A stretch of DNA of 64,000 nucleotides from Thermomicrobium sp. CFH 73360 (GCF_023806465.1 NZ_JAMSLS010000003.1:62001-126000); one strand, 5' to 3'. Shown: positions 52,136 through 61,394, counted from the stretch's first letter. Notes: generated from the letters alone by a model not told the origin. Numbers and translations: made by a program.

Positions 52136-53542
52136 TCACCGGCCAACCAGCCCCATTCCGTTGATGATGCGGTCGAGCATCTCATCCACGGCGGTAATAG
52201 CGCGCGCTGCTGCACTGTAGGCCTGCTGGAACTTCACCAAGTTCGCCATCTCCTCGTCCAGTGAGACCGACATGATCTCCTGCCGCTGCCGGTCGATCGC
52301 CTGTACCAGGGACCGCTGGTTCTCGCGTGTCACCTGGGCCGTCTGGGAGGCGCCGCCGACCTCGGCGACCAGCGTGTTGTAAAAGTCATTGATCGTCGCC
52401 GTATTGCCGTTCAACACGAGTTTCGAGCGGAGCTCAGCGATCGCACGCGCGAGAGTGTTGTTCCCTGGCTCGTCCGCGGCGTCCGCCGCTGCGATAAGCT
52501 GCGGGTTTGCTGCAATTGTTGCTTCGATTTCGAGATCACCGCTTGGTGTCACCACGAAGAACGGGCGTCCGGGCGGTGGCCCAGGCGGATCGGTCAGACC
52601 GTAGCCAGTGCTGTGCAACGCGTTTACCTCGTTCGCCAGTGCGTCGCGAATTGCCTCCAACTTCTGCACGAGACCGGGCAGAATGACGTTGTGCGTATCG
52701 AGCAATGCCTGCAGCGAACCGCGTTCCAGGGCCACTGGGCTATTTGTTCCCTGCCAGCGGATACTGGCGGTTCCTCCGGAAACCTGGACGGCGAGCGGGA
52801 ACCACTGATCCTGATCCACCAGCGGATAACCACCCAGAGAGAGGTTGACGGCGCCGTTGGGGAGTGTCCGGATCGTGACGCCGGTAAAGTTCGCCAGCTT
52901 GTCCAAGAGGAGGTCCCGCTGGTCCATGAGATCGTTCGGGGTCTGTCCTGTCGCAAGAGCCGCGACGATCTGCTGGTTGAGTGCTGCCAGCCGCTGCGCG
53001 ATGCTGTTCACCTCGCTGACTTGGAGAGAGAGCTTCATCGCGGCGTCGGCTTGGAGTTCACCGAGTTGTCGTCGCATCCGGTTGAGATTCGTGGCGAGCG
53101 TCGCGGCATCCTGGACCAGCGCTGCGCGCGCTGCCAGATCTTCTGGCTGGTTTCCCACCGCCTGCCAGGCGCGCCAGAAGCGGTCAAGCAGCGCTCCGAG
53201 CCCGGCCTCTGTCGGTTCGTTGAAGACGGCTTCAATCTGGGCGTACGCATCCACTTGTGCCGAGGCTTCACCGAGTGCCTGTGACTGTACCCGGTACTGA
53301 AGATCGAAAACCGATTCCCGCACCCGGGTGATGCTTGCCACCAGCACCCCGGTGCCCACCTGCCCAGCGAGTCCCGAGCGATTGAAGGCGGGAACGGTAT
53401 ACGGCATGCTCGGCACCAGCTGGACGCGTTGCCGGGCAAATCCGGGAGTGTTCGCGTTCGCAATGTTGTGATTGGCGGTATCAACAGCGCGTTGTTGGGC
53501 CATTAAGCCGCGAAACGCTGTCTCCAGAGCTCGGAATACCAT
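52136..53542 (-). CDS. flgK: Flagellar hook-associated protein FlgK
   Basis: A 468-residue protein. The start MVFRALETAFRGLMAQQRAV and NHNIANANTPGFARQRVQL (about 24-42) is the rod/hook-type D0 helix with the FlgK-specific GFARQR. The C-terminal VSLDEEMANLVKFQQAYSAA with ITAVDEMLDRIING is typical. The chosen ATG at 53542 is the family start; an upstream ATG at 53602 would add 20 unlike residues. It joins the hook to FlgL and the filament. Confidence 0.92.
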   Translation of the reverse strand: MVFRALETAFRGLMAQQRAVDTANHNIANANTPGFARQRVQLVPSMPYTVPAFNRSGLAGQVGTGVLVASITRVRESVFDLQYRVQSQALGEASAQVDAYAQIEAVFNEPTEAGLGALLDRFWRAWQAVGNQPEDLAARAALVQDAATLATNLNRMRRQLGELQADAAMKLSLQVSEVNSIAQRLAALNQQIVAALATGQTPNDLMDQRDLLLDKLANFTGVTIRTLPNGAVNLSLGGYPLVDQDQWFPLAVQVSGGTASIRWQGTNSPVALERGSLQALLDTHNVILPGLVQKLEAIRDALANEVNALHSTGYGLTDPPGPPPGRPFFVVTPSGDLEIEATIAANPQLIAAADAADEPGNNTLARAIAELRSKLVLNGNTATINDFYNTLVAEVGGASQTAQVTRENQRSLVQAIDRQRQEIMSVSLDEEMANLVKFQQAYSAAARAITAVDEMLDRIINGMGLVGR

Positions 53543-53607
53543 ACCCGGTCCGCCTTCCCGCTCCCTCTGAGGAACAGTTTCGGCACCTTTGTTTGTGCGC
53601 AACAGTC

Positions 53608-54015
53608 CTAAATGCGGAGATCCGAGAGTCCCTGTCGGTATCGAGCGAGCGTCGCGAGTGTTCCTTCACTGTCTAGCCGACTCTCGGCTGCGAAGCGAGC
53701 TGCACCACCCCGACCAGGCCGGTAACCCTGGCCGCGTGCCTGCACGCTCCTGGCGTCAACCAGGAACTGGTCGGTCGTGGTGAAGAGGGTCTGCACAAGG
53801 AGTGCAGCGCGCTCGCGCAGCGTCACCAGTGCCGCGACCCGCTCCGGATCGGCGGTCGTCGGCGCGAGTACGGTCGCTCGCTCTTCGAGCAATCGCGCGA
53901 CGGCCACTATCTCCTCTGGGGTACCACCCGTTAACGCCTCGACGAGTGCGGCCAAAAGCTCCCCAACCACGGCGAGTTCGTCACGTGCGCCGCGCCCGTG
54001 CGTTGCTTTGCCCAT
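53608..54015 (-). CDS. FlgN-like flagellar export chaperone
   Basis: A 135-residue helical protein between flgM and flgK, the usual site of flgN. The pattern VVGELLAALVEALTGG, IVAVARLLEERATVL and the C-terminal TLATLARYRQGLSDLRI resembles FlgN, which binds FlgK and FlgL tails before export. Sequence similarity across this family is weak, so the call relies on size, predicted helices and gene order. Confidence 0.7.
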   Translation of the reverse strand: MGKATHGRGARDELAVVGELLAALVEALTGGTPEEIVAVARLLEERATVLAPTTADPERVAALVTLRERAALLVQTLFTTTDQFLVDARSVQARGQGYRPGRGGAARFAAESRLDSEGTLATLARYRQGLSDLRI

Positions 54016-54030
54016 GCTGTCCCCCAGCAG

Positions 54031-54342
54031 CTATTCGCTTTCCAGCGTCGGCCGGAGCTCGGCAGCGATGCGGTCTGCGACCGCCTCCAACGGTGCCTGG
54101 TAGCGGCCAGCCTCCAGGAGCTTCCGGATCGCTGCCACCCGCCCTTCCCGTACATCCGGTGCTTGCCGCACGATCTCAATCGCTCGCTGGACTTCCTGCA
54201 GCTCCGGTGTCAGCTCAGCAGCCTGTGATGGGCGATCCGGCCGACTGACCGGAGTGACCGGCTGGCGAGCCTGCTGCTGCTCAGGCGGTTCAACCCGCTG
54301 GATCGAGGGATCGTGCCAGACGTGCCCGACCTGGTTGACCAT
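54031..54342 (-). CDS. flgM: Anti-sigma-28 factor FlgM
   Basis: A 103-residue protein with a disordered polar N-terminus and the FlgM C-terminal region: VQRAIEIVRQAPDVREGRVA and AIRKLLEAGRYQAPLEAVAD. This part binds sigma-28 (FliA, encoded at 57084) and holds it inactive until FlgM is exported through the finished hook. It lies 15 bases before the flgN-like gene. Confidence 0.88.
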   Translation of the reverse strand: MVNQVGHVWHDPSIQRVEPPEQQQARQPVTPVSRPDRPSQAAELTPELQEVQRAIEIVRQAPDVREGRVAAIRKLLEAGRYQAPLEAVADRIAAELRPTLESE

Positions 54343-54448
54343 GACCCTTTTCCTATCCTGCCAGCGTGCGGCACTCGCGTCCCGCTCTGCTCAGTCTATC
54401 GGCAGGCCGCTGGACTTTCTGAAGGGTATCTCCTGCGGGTGCCCGCCG

Positions 54449-55228
54449 TCACTGCCGAAGCCGCGTCGCAATCTCAACCAACTCGTCCAGCGTCTGGAGC
54501 GCCCGTAAGTTCGCAGTATATGCGCGCTGTGCCATGATCAACTGCGTCATCTGCTCGACGAGATCAACGTTGGAGTGCTCGCGCACACCGTTCAGGACGA
54601 GTGGCGCGCTCCCTTCACCAGTTCCCGCAGCTTCCGGTTGTCCCGCTGCGTCGGTTGCTAACCACCGTCCCTGACCAGCCGCGAGTAAGCCCTGTGGGTT
54701 TGGGAAGCGGACAACCTCGAGGCGTCCCACTGGCTGTGTGTCACCTGCTCCAAGTGCTCGCACGAAGATGGTTCCATCAGGAGCAATCTGATCCAACTGT
54801 GCTCCGGCTGGAAGAACGAGCGGTGGTAGTGGCAGGCTCCCGTCCTCGAAGACCAGCCGGCCCGCTCCGTCCAGACTCACGCGCCCACTTCGCCGGTAGG
54901 CGACCGTCCCGTCCGGAAGCTGCACCGGGAGAAACGTGTCTGGCCTGGCAAGCACAAGGTCGGACGGGTCACCGGTTACTACAATCGGCCCCAGGGTGAA
55001 CTGGCGAGTAGTTCCGACCAGCTCCACACCAGTTCCCACGCCGACCGGCCCTAGCGTGGCCGCTCCTGCCCGTGCCACAACGTACTCTTGCGGTGGGATT
55101 GCAGCGAATTCGGCTCGCACAGCCTTGAAGCCGTCCGTCTCCACGTTGGCCAGGTTGTGCGCAATGGTGTCGAGTCGGATCTGCTGGGCGCGTGCACCGC
55201 TGACCGCAGGGAAATAGAGCGCTTCCAT
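54449..55228 (-). CDS. flgG: Flagellar hook-basal body protein (FlgF/FlgG family)
   Basis: A 259-residue rod-type protein. It opens MEALYFPAVSGARAQQIRLD and IAHNLANVETDGFKA, and ends SNVDLVEQMTQLIMAQRAYT followed by NLRALQTLDELVEIATRL, the two halves of the D0 coiled region. ATG 55228 follows GAGGAAGG at good spacing. As in Bacillus, two paralogues lie side by side; deciding which is FlgF (proximal rod) and which is FlgG (distal rod) is not possible from these features alone. Confidence 0.85.
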   Translation of the reverse strand: MEALYFPAVSGARAQQIRLDTIAHNLANVETDGFKAVRAEFAAIPPQEYVVARAGAATLGPVGVGTGVELVGTTRQFTLGPIVVTGDPSDLVLARPDTFLPVQLPDGTVAYRRSGRVSLDGAGRLVFEDGSLPLPPLVLPAGAQLDQIAPDGTIFVRALGAGDTQPVGRLEVVRFPNPQGLLAAGQGRWLATDAAGQPEAAGTGEGSAPLVLNGVREHSNVDLVEQMTQLIMAQRAYTANLRALQTLDELVEIATRLRQ

Positions 55229-55239
55229 CGCTACCTTCC

Positions 55240-55986
55240 TCACCCTTGCGTCACTCGGCCAACCGAGTTCACTGCGAGCCGTAGCGTCTCATCAGCGAGT
55301 TGCAGCGTGCGGGCAGCCAGCTGATAGCTCCGTGTTGCTGCCAGCATGTCCGTTAGCGTCTTCGTCAGGTCAACGTTCGCTGCCTCGAGAAACCCCTGGC
55401 TCACACCTGCGGTCTGCGATGGAGTCCCCGCTGCTGCAGTACGCAACCGGTTTCCCGTGCTTCGCTCGAACTGCGTCTCGGGTGGAAATTCCACCAGGAG
55501 CAAGCGCCCGATCACCTGGTCTCCCACCAGGACCGTACCGTCTGGTTCCACCCAGACGTCTCCCGGGGGCAGCACCAATGATCCTTGCTCGCCGAGCACC
55601 GGATATCCATCGGCCGTGACCAGACGCCGTTGGGCATCAAGCTGGAAGCGCCCGTCTCGCGTGTACTCAACGCCGTCAGGTGTCTGAATCGCAAAGAAGG
55701 CAGTGCCAGCGATCGCCAAATCCAGCGGCCGTCCGGTCTCGACCAGCGCGCCTTGCCCGATGTCGATCCGCGGCTGATCCCAGCGAACCGCCGTCGAGAG
55801 TGTCCCGACCGGGCTTGCCTGCCCGTGTCCCAGTCGGAGAAGGAAGAGCTGCTGGAAATCTCGAATGGTGCTCTCGTCCTGCTTGTAGCCTGGCGTATCG
55901 ATGTTGGCCAGATTCGTGCTCAGCGTCAGCTGCCGAGCAAATTGCGCCATCATCCCAGCCGCTGCTTGATAGATGGTGCGGATCAT
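55240..55986 (-). CDS. flgF: Flagellar hook-basal body protein (FlgF/FlgG family)
   Basis: A 248-residue rod-type protein. It starts MIRTIYQAAAGMMAQFARQL and STNLANIDTPGYKQDES, contains PLDLAIAGTAFFAIQTPDG and YTRDGRFQLDAQRRLV, the FlgE/F/G core, and ends NVDLTKTLTDMLAATRSYQL with the mirror helix. It is the partner of the paralogue immediately downstream; the two genes are separated by 11 bases. It overlaps the upstream membrane-protein gene by four bases. Confidence 0.85.
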   Translation of the reverse strand: MIRTIYQAAAGMMAQFARQLTLSTNLANIDTPGYKQDESTIRDFQQLFLLRLGHGQASPVGTLSTAVRWDQPRIDIGQGALVETGRPLDLAIAGTAFFAIQTPDGVEYTRDGRFQLDAQRRLVTADGYPVLGEQGSLVLPPGDVWVEPDGTVLVGDQVIGRLLLVEFPPETQFERSTGNRLRTAAAGTPSQTAGVSQGFLEAANVDLTKTLTDMLAATRSYQLAARTLQLADETLRLAVNSVGRVTQG

Positions 55987-56678
55987 GTCTCACTCCTCGG
56001 CGCTGATCGGCGTCGCCACGAACGACCGAGCCCAATGGCCGCGAGCCAACCGGCATTCACCAGGATGAGCCCCAGCAGGTGCTCCGCTGCTCGTCCCTTG
56101 CCAGTTTGGGGAAGTGTCGGTGGCAGGAGCTCGAGCTCGACTGGGGTTCCTGGGAGTGCACCGATGAGGACACGGCGCGCATCTGGAGCCGAATCGGGAT
56201 CCGGTTCTGGTTCGACCGTTACCAGCACCGTATCCCAACCGGCTTCTGGGATCGGCTCCGGCAGGAGAAGATCTACGTGTGTCACTGGCAGTTGCTTGGC
56301 GTCGAACTTCCCAAGCAGGTATGCCTCTCCGGTCTTTGACCGCATCAGCCACAGCGCGTAGCGGTCCTTCCCGTCAAGGAGAGGAAGGTCAACGAAGTCG
56401 GCACGCACGTCTCCCTCACGAAAGGTGATCAGGACGACCCCACTCGCCTGTGGTGGTCCCCATGTACTCACTGTCGGCACATGTGAGAGAATTACCCGAA
56501 CCGGGAACGCCTCGGCCCGTGTCCGTTCCGCTACCCAAAGCCAAATCACCGCCGCCAGCGTTATCCCGATGGCGAGCACGTGCCAGAGTGTGAAGGTCGG
56601 CTTGATCGCCGGGACTGCTCGCCCTTTGGAGCGCTTGCCCGCCTCGCTGGCAATGCTTTCCCCGTCTACCCAGCGCAC
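55983..56678 (-). CDS. Membrane protein with an LPQTG sorting-type tail in the flagellar operon
   Basis: A 231-residue protein starting at GTG 56678. One membrane helix (LWHVLAIGITLAAVIWLWVA, about 31-50) leads to an outside domain with TWGPPQASGVVLITFREGD and RYALWLMRSKTGEAYLLGKF, which resembles the C-terminal domain of anti-sigma-K factors. The end is TLPQTGKG, then a hydrophobic helix (LLGLILVNAGWLAAIGLG) and RSWRRR, the layout of a sortase sorting signal. No sortase is in the window. It is translationally coupled to the rod gene downstream (4-base overlap). It may act in rod or stator anchoring, but that is a guess. Confidence 0.65.
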   Translation of the reverse strand: MRWVDGESIASEAGKRSKGRAVPAIKPTFTLWHVLAIGITLAAVIWLWVAERTRAEAFPVRVILSHVPTVSTWGPPQASGVVLITFREGDVRADFVDLPLLDGKDRYALWLMRSKTGEAYLLGKFDAKQLPVTHVDLLLPEPIPEAGWDTVLVTVEPEPDPDSAPDARRVLIGALPGTPVELELLPPTLPQTGKGRAAEHLLGLILVNAGWLAAIGLGRSWRRRSAPRSET

Positions 56679-56681
56679 GGC

Positions 56682-57068
56682 TCACGCCTCCCAGCCACTC
56701 CAATTCCCATCCCCCGTGAGGCCAGTGCGACGGTGTAGCCTCTCACTTCCTCCATCGGCGTCAATGACGCGAGCACGCGGGAGATCAAGCGGCGGCCGGA
56801 GCGTCTCTTCAAGGGTGGCGCGGTCGGTTGCTTTCAGGAGTGCGACCAGCTCGGCCACTGCCGTGCTGGCATCCTGCAGACGCTCGTCATTCGTCTCCCC
56901 GCGATCCTTGCCGTCTCCGCTCTCCAACCGAGTAGCAAGCTCGGCGACTGCCCGTTCCAGCACGCGCTGCCGGTGCCACAGCGTGGCAGAGTTCCACGCA
57001 GCAAGCGAGGCGATCGCCAAAAGGCCGACCAGTGCAACCAGCTGCATTTCGGCCAAACCAAACTCCAT
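56682..57068 (-). CDS. Small membrane protein with a coiled-coil, unknown function
   Basis: A 128-residue protein. One membrane helix (EMQLVALVGLLAIASLAAW, about 7-25) is followed by a probable coiled coil (RQRVLERAVAELATRLE, about 33-49; DASTAVAELVALLKATD, about 66-82) and a polar tail. It lies 15 bases after fliA and 3 bases before the LPQTG-protein gene, so it is part of the flagellar operon. I recognise no family. Confidence 0.65.
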   Translation of the reverse strand: MEFGLAEMQLVALVGLLAIASLAAWNSATLWHRQRVLERAVAELATRLESGDGKDRGETNDERLQDASTAVAELVALLKATDRATLEETLRPPLDLPRARVIDADGGSERLHRRTGLTGDGNWSGWEA

Positions 57069-57083
57069 CTTACTCCTCCTCGT

Positions 57084-57857
57084 TCAGAGGTCAGACTCTT
57101 GAACACCACGCTCGCGCAGCAGCGCGCGCAGCTGAAGCCGCACCCGGTTCAAGATTTGGCTCACGCGTGATTCCGAAATGCGCAGCACTTGACTGATCTC
57201 TCGCATGGTCAGTTCCTCGTAGTAGTACAGCGAGACGATCAACCGGTCGCGTGGGCTCAGTGTCGCCAGCGCCGTCGCAATTCGGTTCTTGATATCCTCT
57301 TCGGCCGCAACCTCAGCCGGCTCGAGCGCGCTTGGATCGGCGAGCTGCTCCTCGAGCGAGAGTTCGTCCGGGTCATCGGTCGTTTGCAGTGGCAAGAAGA
57401 CACAGGCTGCATCGCTCACTGCCTGCTGGAGTTCGCCGACCGTCATCCCCAGATGGTCGGCGAGTTCTTGCTCACTTGGCATCCGACCGTGCTCGGCAAA
57501 GAGTTCCCGCGTCGCTTGCTCGATCTGCCGAGCACGGCTCCGGGCGCTGCGCGGCACGATGTCGAGCGTGCGAAGCGCGTCCAAGATCGCGCCGCGGATT
57601 CGCATCACCGCGTAGCTCTCGAACTTCACCCCGCGGGAATCGTCGAATCGCTCCAGCGCCTCAAGCAGGCCGATAGTGCCGTAACCGATCAAGTCGTCTC
57701 GCTCGATGCTCGGCGGGAGCGAGAGGCGCATCCGATCCACCACATATTTGACCAGTTGGGCATATCGTTCCACCAGTTGTGCTCGCTCGTCCGGTGTCCG
57801 CTCGTCCCGGCGGAGTCGCTCTCGCAGTTTCCTTTCCTGGTGCGCTGGAACAGCCAT
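57084..57857 (-). CDS. fliA: Flagellar sigma factor FliA (sigma-28, WhiG/SigD family)
   Basis: A 257-residue group 3 sigma factor. Region 2 is DDLIGYGTIGLLEALERFDD (about 54-73) with GVKFESYAVMRIRGAILDAL, region 3 is RSARSRARQIEQATREL and region 4 is LSPRDRLIVSLYYYEELTMR followed by EISQVLRISESRVSQILNR. It directs RNA polymerase to late flagellar genes and is held by FlgM (54031). Tandem starts TTG 57860 and ATG 57857 are possible; ATG is preferred. Confidence 0.93.
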   Translation of the reverse strand: MAVPAHQERKLRERLRRDERTPDERAQLVERYAQLVKYVVDRMRLSLPPSIERDDLIGYGTIGLLEALERFDDSRGVKFESYAVMRIRGAILDALRTLDIVPRSARSRARQIEQATRELFAEHGRMPSEQELADHLGMTVGELQQAVSDAACVFLPLQTTDDPDELSLEEQLADPSALEPAEVAAEEDIKNRIATALATLSPRDRLIVSLYYYEELTMREISQVLRISESRVSQILNRVRLQLRALLRERGVQESDL

Positions 57858-57887
57858 CAATAGTGCCCTTCACGCTGTGGTCACAGC

Positions 57888-58157
57888 TCAGCCTGGGCGT
57901 TGCTCGCTGGAACGGTTGTCCATCGGCTCATAGATCGCTGCTGGCTCATCGTCCTTGACTTGCCGGTTGAGTAGGTGCTCAATCACCAGTCCCGCAGTGA
58001 GCAACAGCACAAGTGCCACCGTGCTACTCACAGAAACCCACGTCAGCGACTGGCTCCGGGCGAGTCCGGTCAGATAGACCGTCAAAAACCCGGCCAGACT
58101 GATGAGCAGTATCAGTGGTCGGATCGTGAGATTTTTGGACTGCTTTACGTCCTGCAT
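57888..58157 (-). CDS. Small two-helix membrane protein, unknown function
   Basis: An 89-residue protein with two membrane helices (IRPLILLISLAGFLTVYLTG, about 12-31; WVSVSSTVALVLLLTAGLVI, about 39-58), then a polar tail VKDDEPAAIYEPMDN. It lies between flhF and fliA on the same strand. Base composition and position suggest a real gene, but no family is recognised. It could be an assembly factor or inner-membrane helper. Confidence 0.6.
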   Translation of the reverse strand: MQDVKQSKNLTIRPLILLISLAGFLTVYLTGLARSQSLTWVSVSSTVALVLLLTAGLVIEHLLNRQVKDDEPAAIYEPMDNRSSEQRPG

Positions 58158-58269
58158 GGCAGGAGTCCTTCACGAGAGGAGTACTCACCTACCCCGCAGA
58201 CCAGACAGTACCCCGCTTCACTCTTCTGCTCCTAGGGCCGCGCGACCCAAAGATGAGAGTGCCGGCCTC

Positions 58270-58296
58270 CTAGGAAGGCAGGTGCTGCAGTCCTAG
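58270..58296. repeat. Inverted repeat at the flhF stop codon
   Basis: CTAGGA (58270-58275) and TCCTAG (58291-58296) enclose an inner GCAG/CTGC stem (GCAG 58278-58281 and CTGC 58285-58288) with a GTG loop and a symmetric 2x2 mismatch. The hairpin covers the flhF stop codon. It has no U-run, so it is more likely an RNA-processing or attenuation element than a terminator. Confidence 0.4.
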
Positions 58297-59297
58297 ACCG
58301 GGACAGCGCGCCCAAGCCGCCGTTCGAGTCGTTCCAGTGTCCATGCCGCAAGTTCCGCAAGTGCCGGTGCCGATGCGTTCACAAAGTCATCCGGTATGCG
58401 CGGGCCGGTGGTCAGTGCAATGACTGGCCGTCCCAGCTGTTCGGCCAGCCCTAACGCCATGCCCGGTCGTCGCGTTTCGTCCAGCTTGGTCAAAACGAGC
58501 GCACGCGCTCGGAGCGGTGCATAGCGGCGAGCAGCCTCGAGTGTCTCTTCGAGATCGCCACCGACCGAGAGCGCAAGGCTGACCACAACGTGACTCTGGA
58601 CAAGCGCGCTTTCCAGGGCTGCGATTGCGCGCGGATCGTAGGGGTTGGCACCTGCAGTGTCGATCACCACAAGCGATGCGTGCGTCATGCGGAGTGCTCG
58701 CTGGAGTTCGACACTGTTGGCAACGCGGGTGAACGGCAAAGCTAACCCGCGAGCAAGCGTCTCGCTCCGCACGTCATGTGCCTCATCGCCACCGAGACTA
58801 ATCACCTGCGCAGGAAAGCCATCGGCTTGCGCTGCCCCGGCGAGCTTGAAGGCAGTCGTTGTCTTGCCCACACCCGTGGGCCCAACCAATGCCAGCAGCA
58901 GTCGCCCGCCCAGCGGGAGCCACGGTGCAACGGGGATGTACTCGGCAATCCGGGCCGCGAGCGCGCGGCGGAGCTCCTGCCCGTGACCGCGCTGCGCGCG
59001 GTAGATGCGCACAAGCTCCGCGGCCAAGCGCGTGCTGAGCCCAAGGGCATTGAGACCGAGCAGCAATGGGTCACCGGCAGCAGAAGCGGCAGACGAGCGT
59101 GCTTCCCCTGCTGCCCTGACCGGAGCTTTGGGGCTCGCCGGAGCAGCAACCAGCTCAACGACGCTGTCATGGCCGAGGAGCTGCCGTGAACCGAGATGGC
59201 GGACGTCCAAGATCACCGCATCAGGACCAAGTTCCGTCTTTGCCAAGAGCATCGCGGCTTGGATCGATTCGGCCCGGTAAGTGCGTACCTCCAGCAT
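58293..59297 (-). CDS. flhF: Flagellar SRP-type GTPase FlhF
   Basis: A 334-residue protein. The N-terminus MLEVRTYRAESIQAAMLLAK is the short B domain; the NG GTPase domain has LVGPTGVGKTTTAFKLAG (about 147-164; P-loop), ISLGGDEAHDV, VVIDTAGANPYDP (G3) and LVLTKLDETRRPG (G4 TKLD). FlhF places and helps recruit the first basal-body parts at the membrane. FlhG, its usual ATPase partner, is not next to it here. It starts 3 bases after the flhA stop. Confidence 0.92.
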   Translation of the reverse strand: MLEVRTYRAESIQAAMLLAKTELGPDAVILDVRHLGSRQLLGHDSVVELVAAPASPKAPVRAAGEARSSAASAAGDPLLLGLNALGLSTRLAAELVRIYRAQRGHGQELRRALAARIAEYIPVAPWLPLGGRLLLALVGPTGVGKTTTAFKLAGAAQADGFPAQVISLGGDEAHDVRSETLARGLALPFTRVANSVELQRALRMTHASLVVIDTAGANPYDPRAIAALESALVQSHVVVSLALSVGGDLEETLEAARRYAPLRARALVLTKLDETRRPGMALGLAEQLGRPVIALTTGPRIPDDFVNASAPALAELAAWTLERLERRLGRAVPV

Positions 59298-59300
59298 GGC

Positions 59301-61376
59301 TTACCCCCTCACCGTTCCAAGGACCTGAACACGGACGGTTGGAACAACTTCCTGATAGGCGAGAACTGCCAAATTCGGCAGTGAGCGCCGCAGTGTGTGG
59401 CTCAGTGCTGCTCGCAGACTTGCCGGAACCAGGAGCACCGGCTGGTAGCCAAGTGCTGCGACACGCTCCATCTCCTGTGCGACCGCGCTCAGGAGTGCTT
59501 GCAGGCGCTCCGGTGCCAGCGCGAGCTGCGGACCCTCTTCACTCTGATGGATCGTCTCGCTCAGCTGCCCCGCCAGTTCCGGATGAAGGACAATTGCCCC
59601 CAGCGTCCCGTCGGATGCCATGTACTGCTGGGTGAGCGCGGCGGCCAGTGCATGTCGCACATGTTCTGCCAGGACGTACACGTTGCGGACCGTTCGCGCG
59701 TGGTTGCCGAGCACTTCCAGGATTGTTACCAAGTCTCGGATTGGTACCTGCTCTGCCAGCAAGAGCTGCAACACTTGGTGCACCTCGCTGAGTGACAAGA
59801 GATGCGGGACGAGCTCGTCGACCACTGCGGGGTGCTCGCGCCTCACCGTATCGAGTAACCGTTGCACGTCCTGGCGCCGGAGCAGTGCTGCCGCGCGCTG
59901 CCGCACGACTTCGCTCAGATGCGTCGTGATGACCGAGGCTGCATCGACCACCGCGTAGCCCTGTGCTTCGGCCGCCGCCCGTTGTCCCTCCGGAATCCAT
60001 ACCGCTGGTAGCCCAAATGCTGGCTCCCGTGCGACAAGACCTTCCAGCTGGGGAGCCTCGCCGGTTGTCGTCATCACCATGAGCCGGTCGGGATAGACCT
60101 CACCGTCACCAGCCTTGATGCCCCGCACGAGGATCCGGTACTCATTGGGGCGCAGTGCCAGGTTGTCGCGGATTCGCACGGTTGGCATCACGAATCCAAG
60201 TTCTTGCGCAATTTGCTTGCGCAGCAGCGTGATCCGCCGTAAAAGCTGTCCACCAGCTGTTTGGTCAACCAGCGGAATGAGGCCGTACCCAATCTCCAAC
60301 TCGAGCGGATCGACCGGTGTGACTTCCGGCAGTGTCTCCTCGGTGTCAGGAGCTGGCCGTGCCGCCTCAACGGATGGCAGCTGCTTTGGGCGGCGCAGTG
60401 CGAGGGCCGCTCCCAGCATGCCCACCGCACCCAGGAAGAACGGTGGTGCTGGCAGCCCCGGCGCGAGTCCGAGGACCGCGAGCAGGACACCAGCAATCGC
60501 CAGTGCACGCGGCGCGCTGAAAATTTGGCGCGCCACATCCAGGCCCAAGTTGGCGTCCGAGGCACTCCGGGTAACGATAATCCCTGTTGCCGTTGAGATC
60601 AGCAATGCGGGAATCTGCGTGACCAATCCGTCACCAACGGTGAGAAGTGCATAGGTTCGTAGCGCTTCTCCCAGCGACATGCCGCGCTGCAGCGCCCCGA
60701 TCGCGATACCGCCGAGAATGTTGATGAGGATAATGACGATGCCGGCAATCGCGTCTCCCTTGACGAACTTACTCGCCCCATCCATCGCGCCATAGAAGTC
60801 GGCCTCGCGCGCGATTTCCTGTCGCCGGCGTCGTGCTTCTTCCTCACCAATCAAACCAGCGTTCAAGTCCGCGTCAATCGCCATCTGCTTCCCCGGCATC
60901 GCGTCGAGTGTGAAGCGGGCCGCCACTTCCGCGACACGGCCCGCTCCATTGGTGATTACCACGAACTGGATAACCACAAGAATGACGAACACCACGATAC
61001 CGACGACGTAGTTGCCACCGACGACAAAGCGGCCGAAGGCGTTGATCACTTCCCCGGCGTTCCCTTGCAGCAGAATCAAGCGTGTCGAAGTAATGTTGAG
61101 CGCTAAGCGGAAAAGTGTTGCCAGCAAGAGGACGGTGGGAAAGGCTGAGAACTGGAGCGGCTCCTGGATGTAGAGGGAAACCAGCAAGATGGTCAGTGCG
61201 AGCGCGATGTTCGTCGTGATGAGGATATCCAGCATGTGTGATGGGACCGGCAAGATCATCAGCGCGACAATTGCGACGACGCCCGCAGCCAACGCGACGT
61301 CGCTGTAGCGGACGAGTCGTCGCAGCCCGCTCATTGGCTCGATCTCATTCGTGCGCGATGCTGGTGTGCTCGCCAT
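59301..61376 (-). CDS. flhA: Flagellar export gate protein FlhA
   Basis: A 691-residue type III export gate protein. Eight membrane helices lie in the first 325 residues, with the FHIPEP-family signature RVAEVAARFTLDAMPGKQMA and IDADLNAGLIGEEEARRRRQ (about 145-185), followed by the large cytoplasmic domain with EYRILVRGIKAGDGEVYPDR and AVPVVWIPE-like PAVWIPEGQRAAAEAQGY. It forms the nonameric ring that docks chaperone-substrate complexes. It is between flhB and flhF, all on one transcript. Confidence 0.95.
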   Translation of the reverse strand: MASTPASRTNEIEPMSGLRRLVRYSDVALAAGVVAIVALMILPVPSHMLDILITTNIALALTILLVSLYIQEPLQFSAFPTVLLLATLFRLALNITSTRLILLQGNAGEVINAFGRFVVGGNYVVGIVVFVILVVIQFVVITNGAGRVAEVAARFTLDAMPGKQMAIDADLNAGLIGEEEARRRRQEIAREADFYGAMDGASKFVKGDAIAGIVIILINILGGIAIGALQRGMSLGEALRTYALLTVGDGLVTQIPALLISTATGIIVTRSASDANLGLDVARQIFSAPRALAIAGVLLAVLGLAPGLPAPPFFLGAVGMLGAALALRRPKQLPSVEAARPAPDTEETLPEVTPVDPLELEIGYGLIPLVDQTAGGQLLRRITLLRKQIAQELGFVMPTVRIRDNLALRPNEYRILVRGIKAGDGEVYPDRLMVMTTTGEAPQLEGLVAREPAFGLPAVWIPEGQRAAAEAQGYAVVDAASVITTHLSEVVRQRAAALLRRQDVQRLLDTVRREHPAVVDELVPHLLSLSEVHQVLQLLLAEQVPIRDLVTILEVLGNHARTVRNVYVLAEHVRHALAAALTQQYMASDGTLGAIVLHPELAGQLSETIHQSEEGPQLALAPERLQALLSAVAQEMERVAALGYQPVLLVPASLRAALSHTLRRSLPNLAVLAYQEVVPTVRVQVLGTVRG

Positions 61377-61394
61377 CGGTCGCCCCTCTCACCC

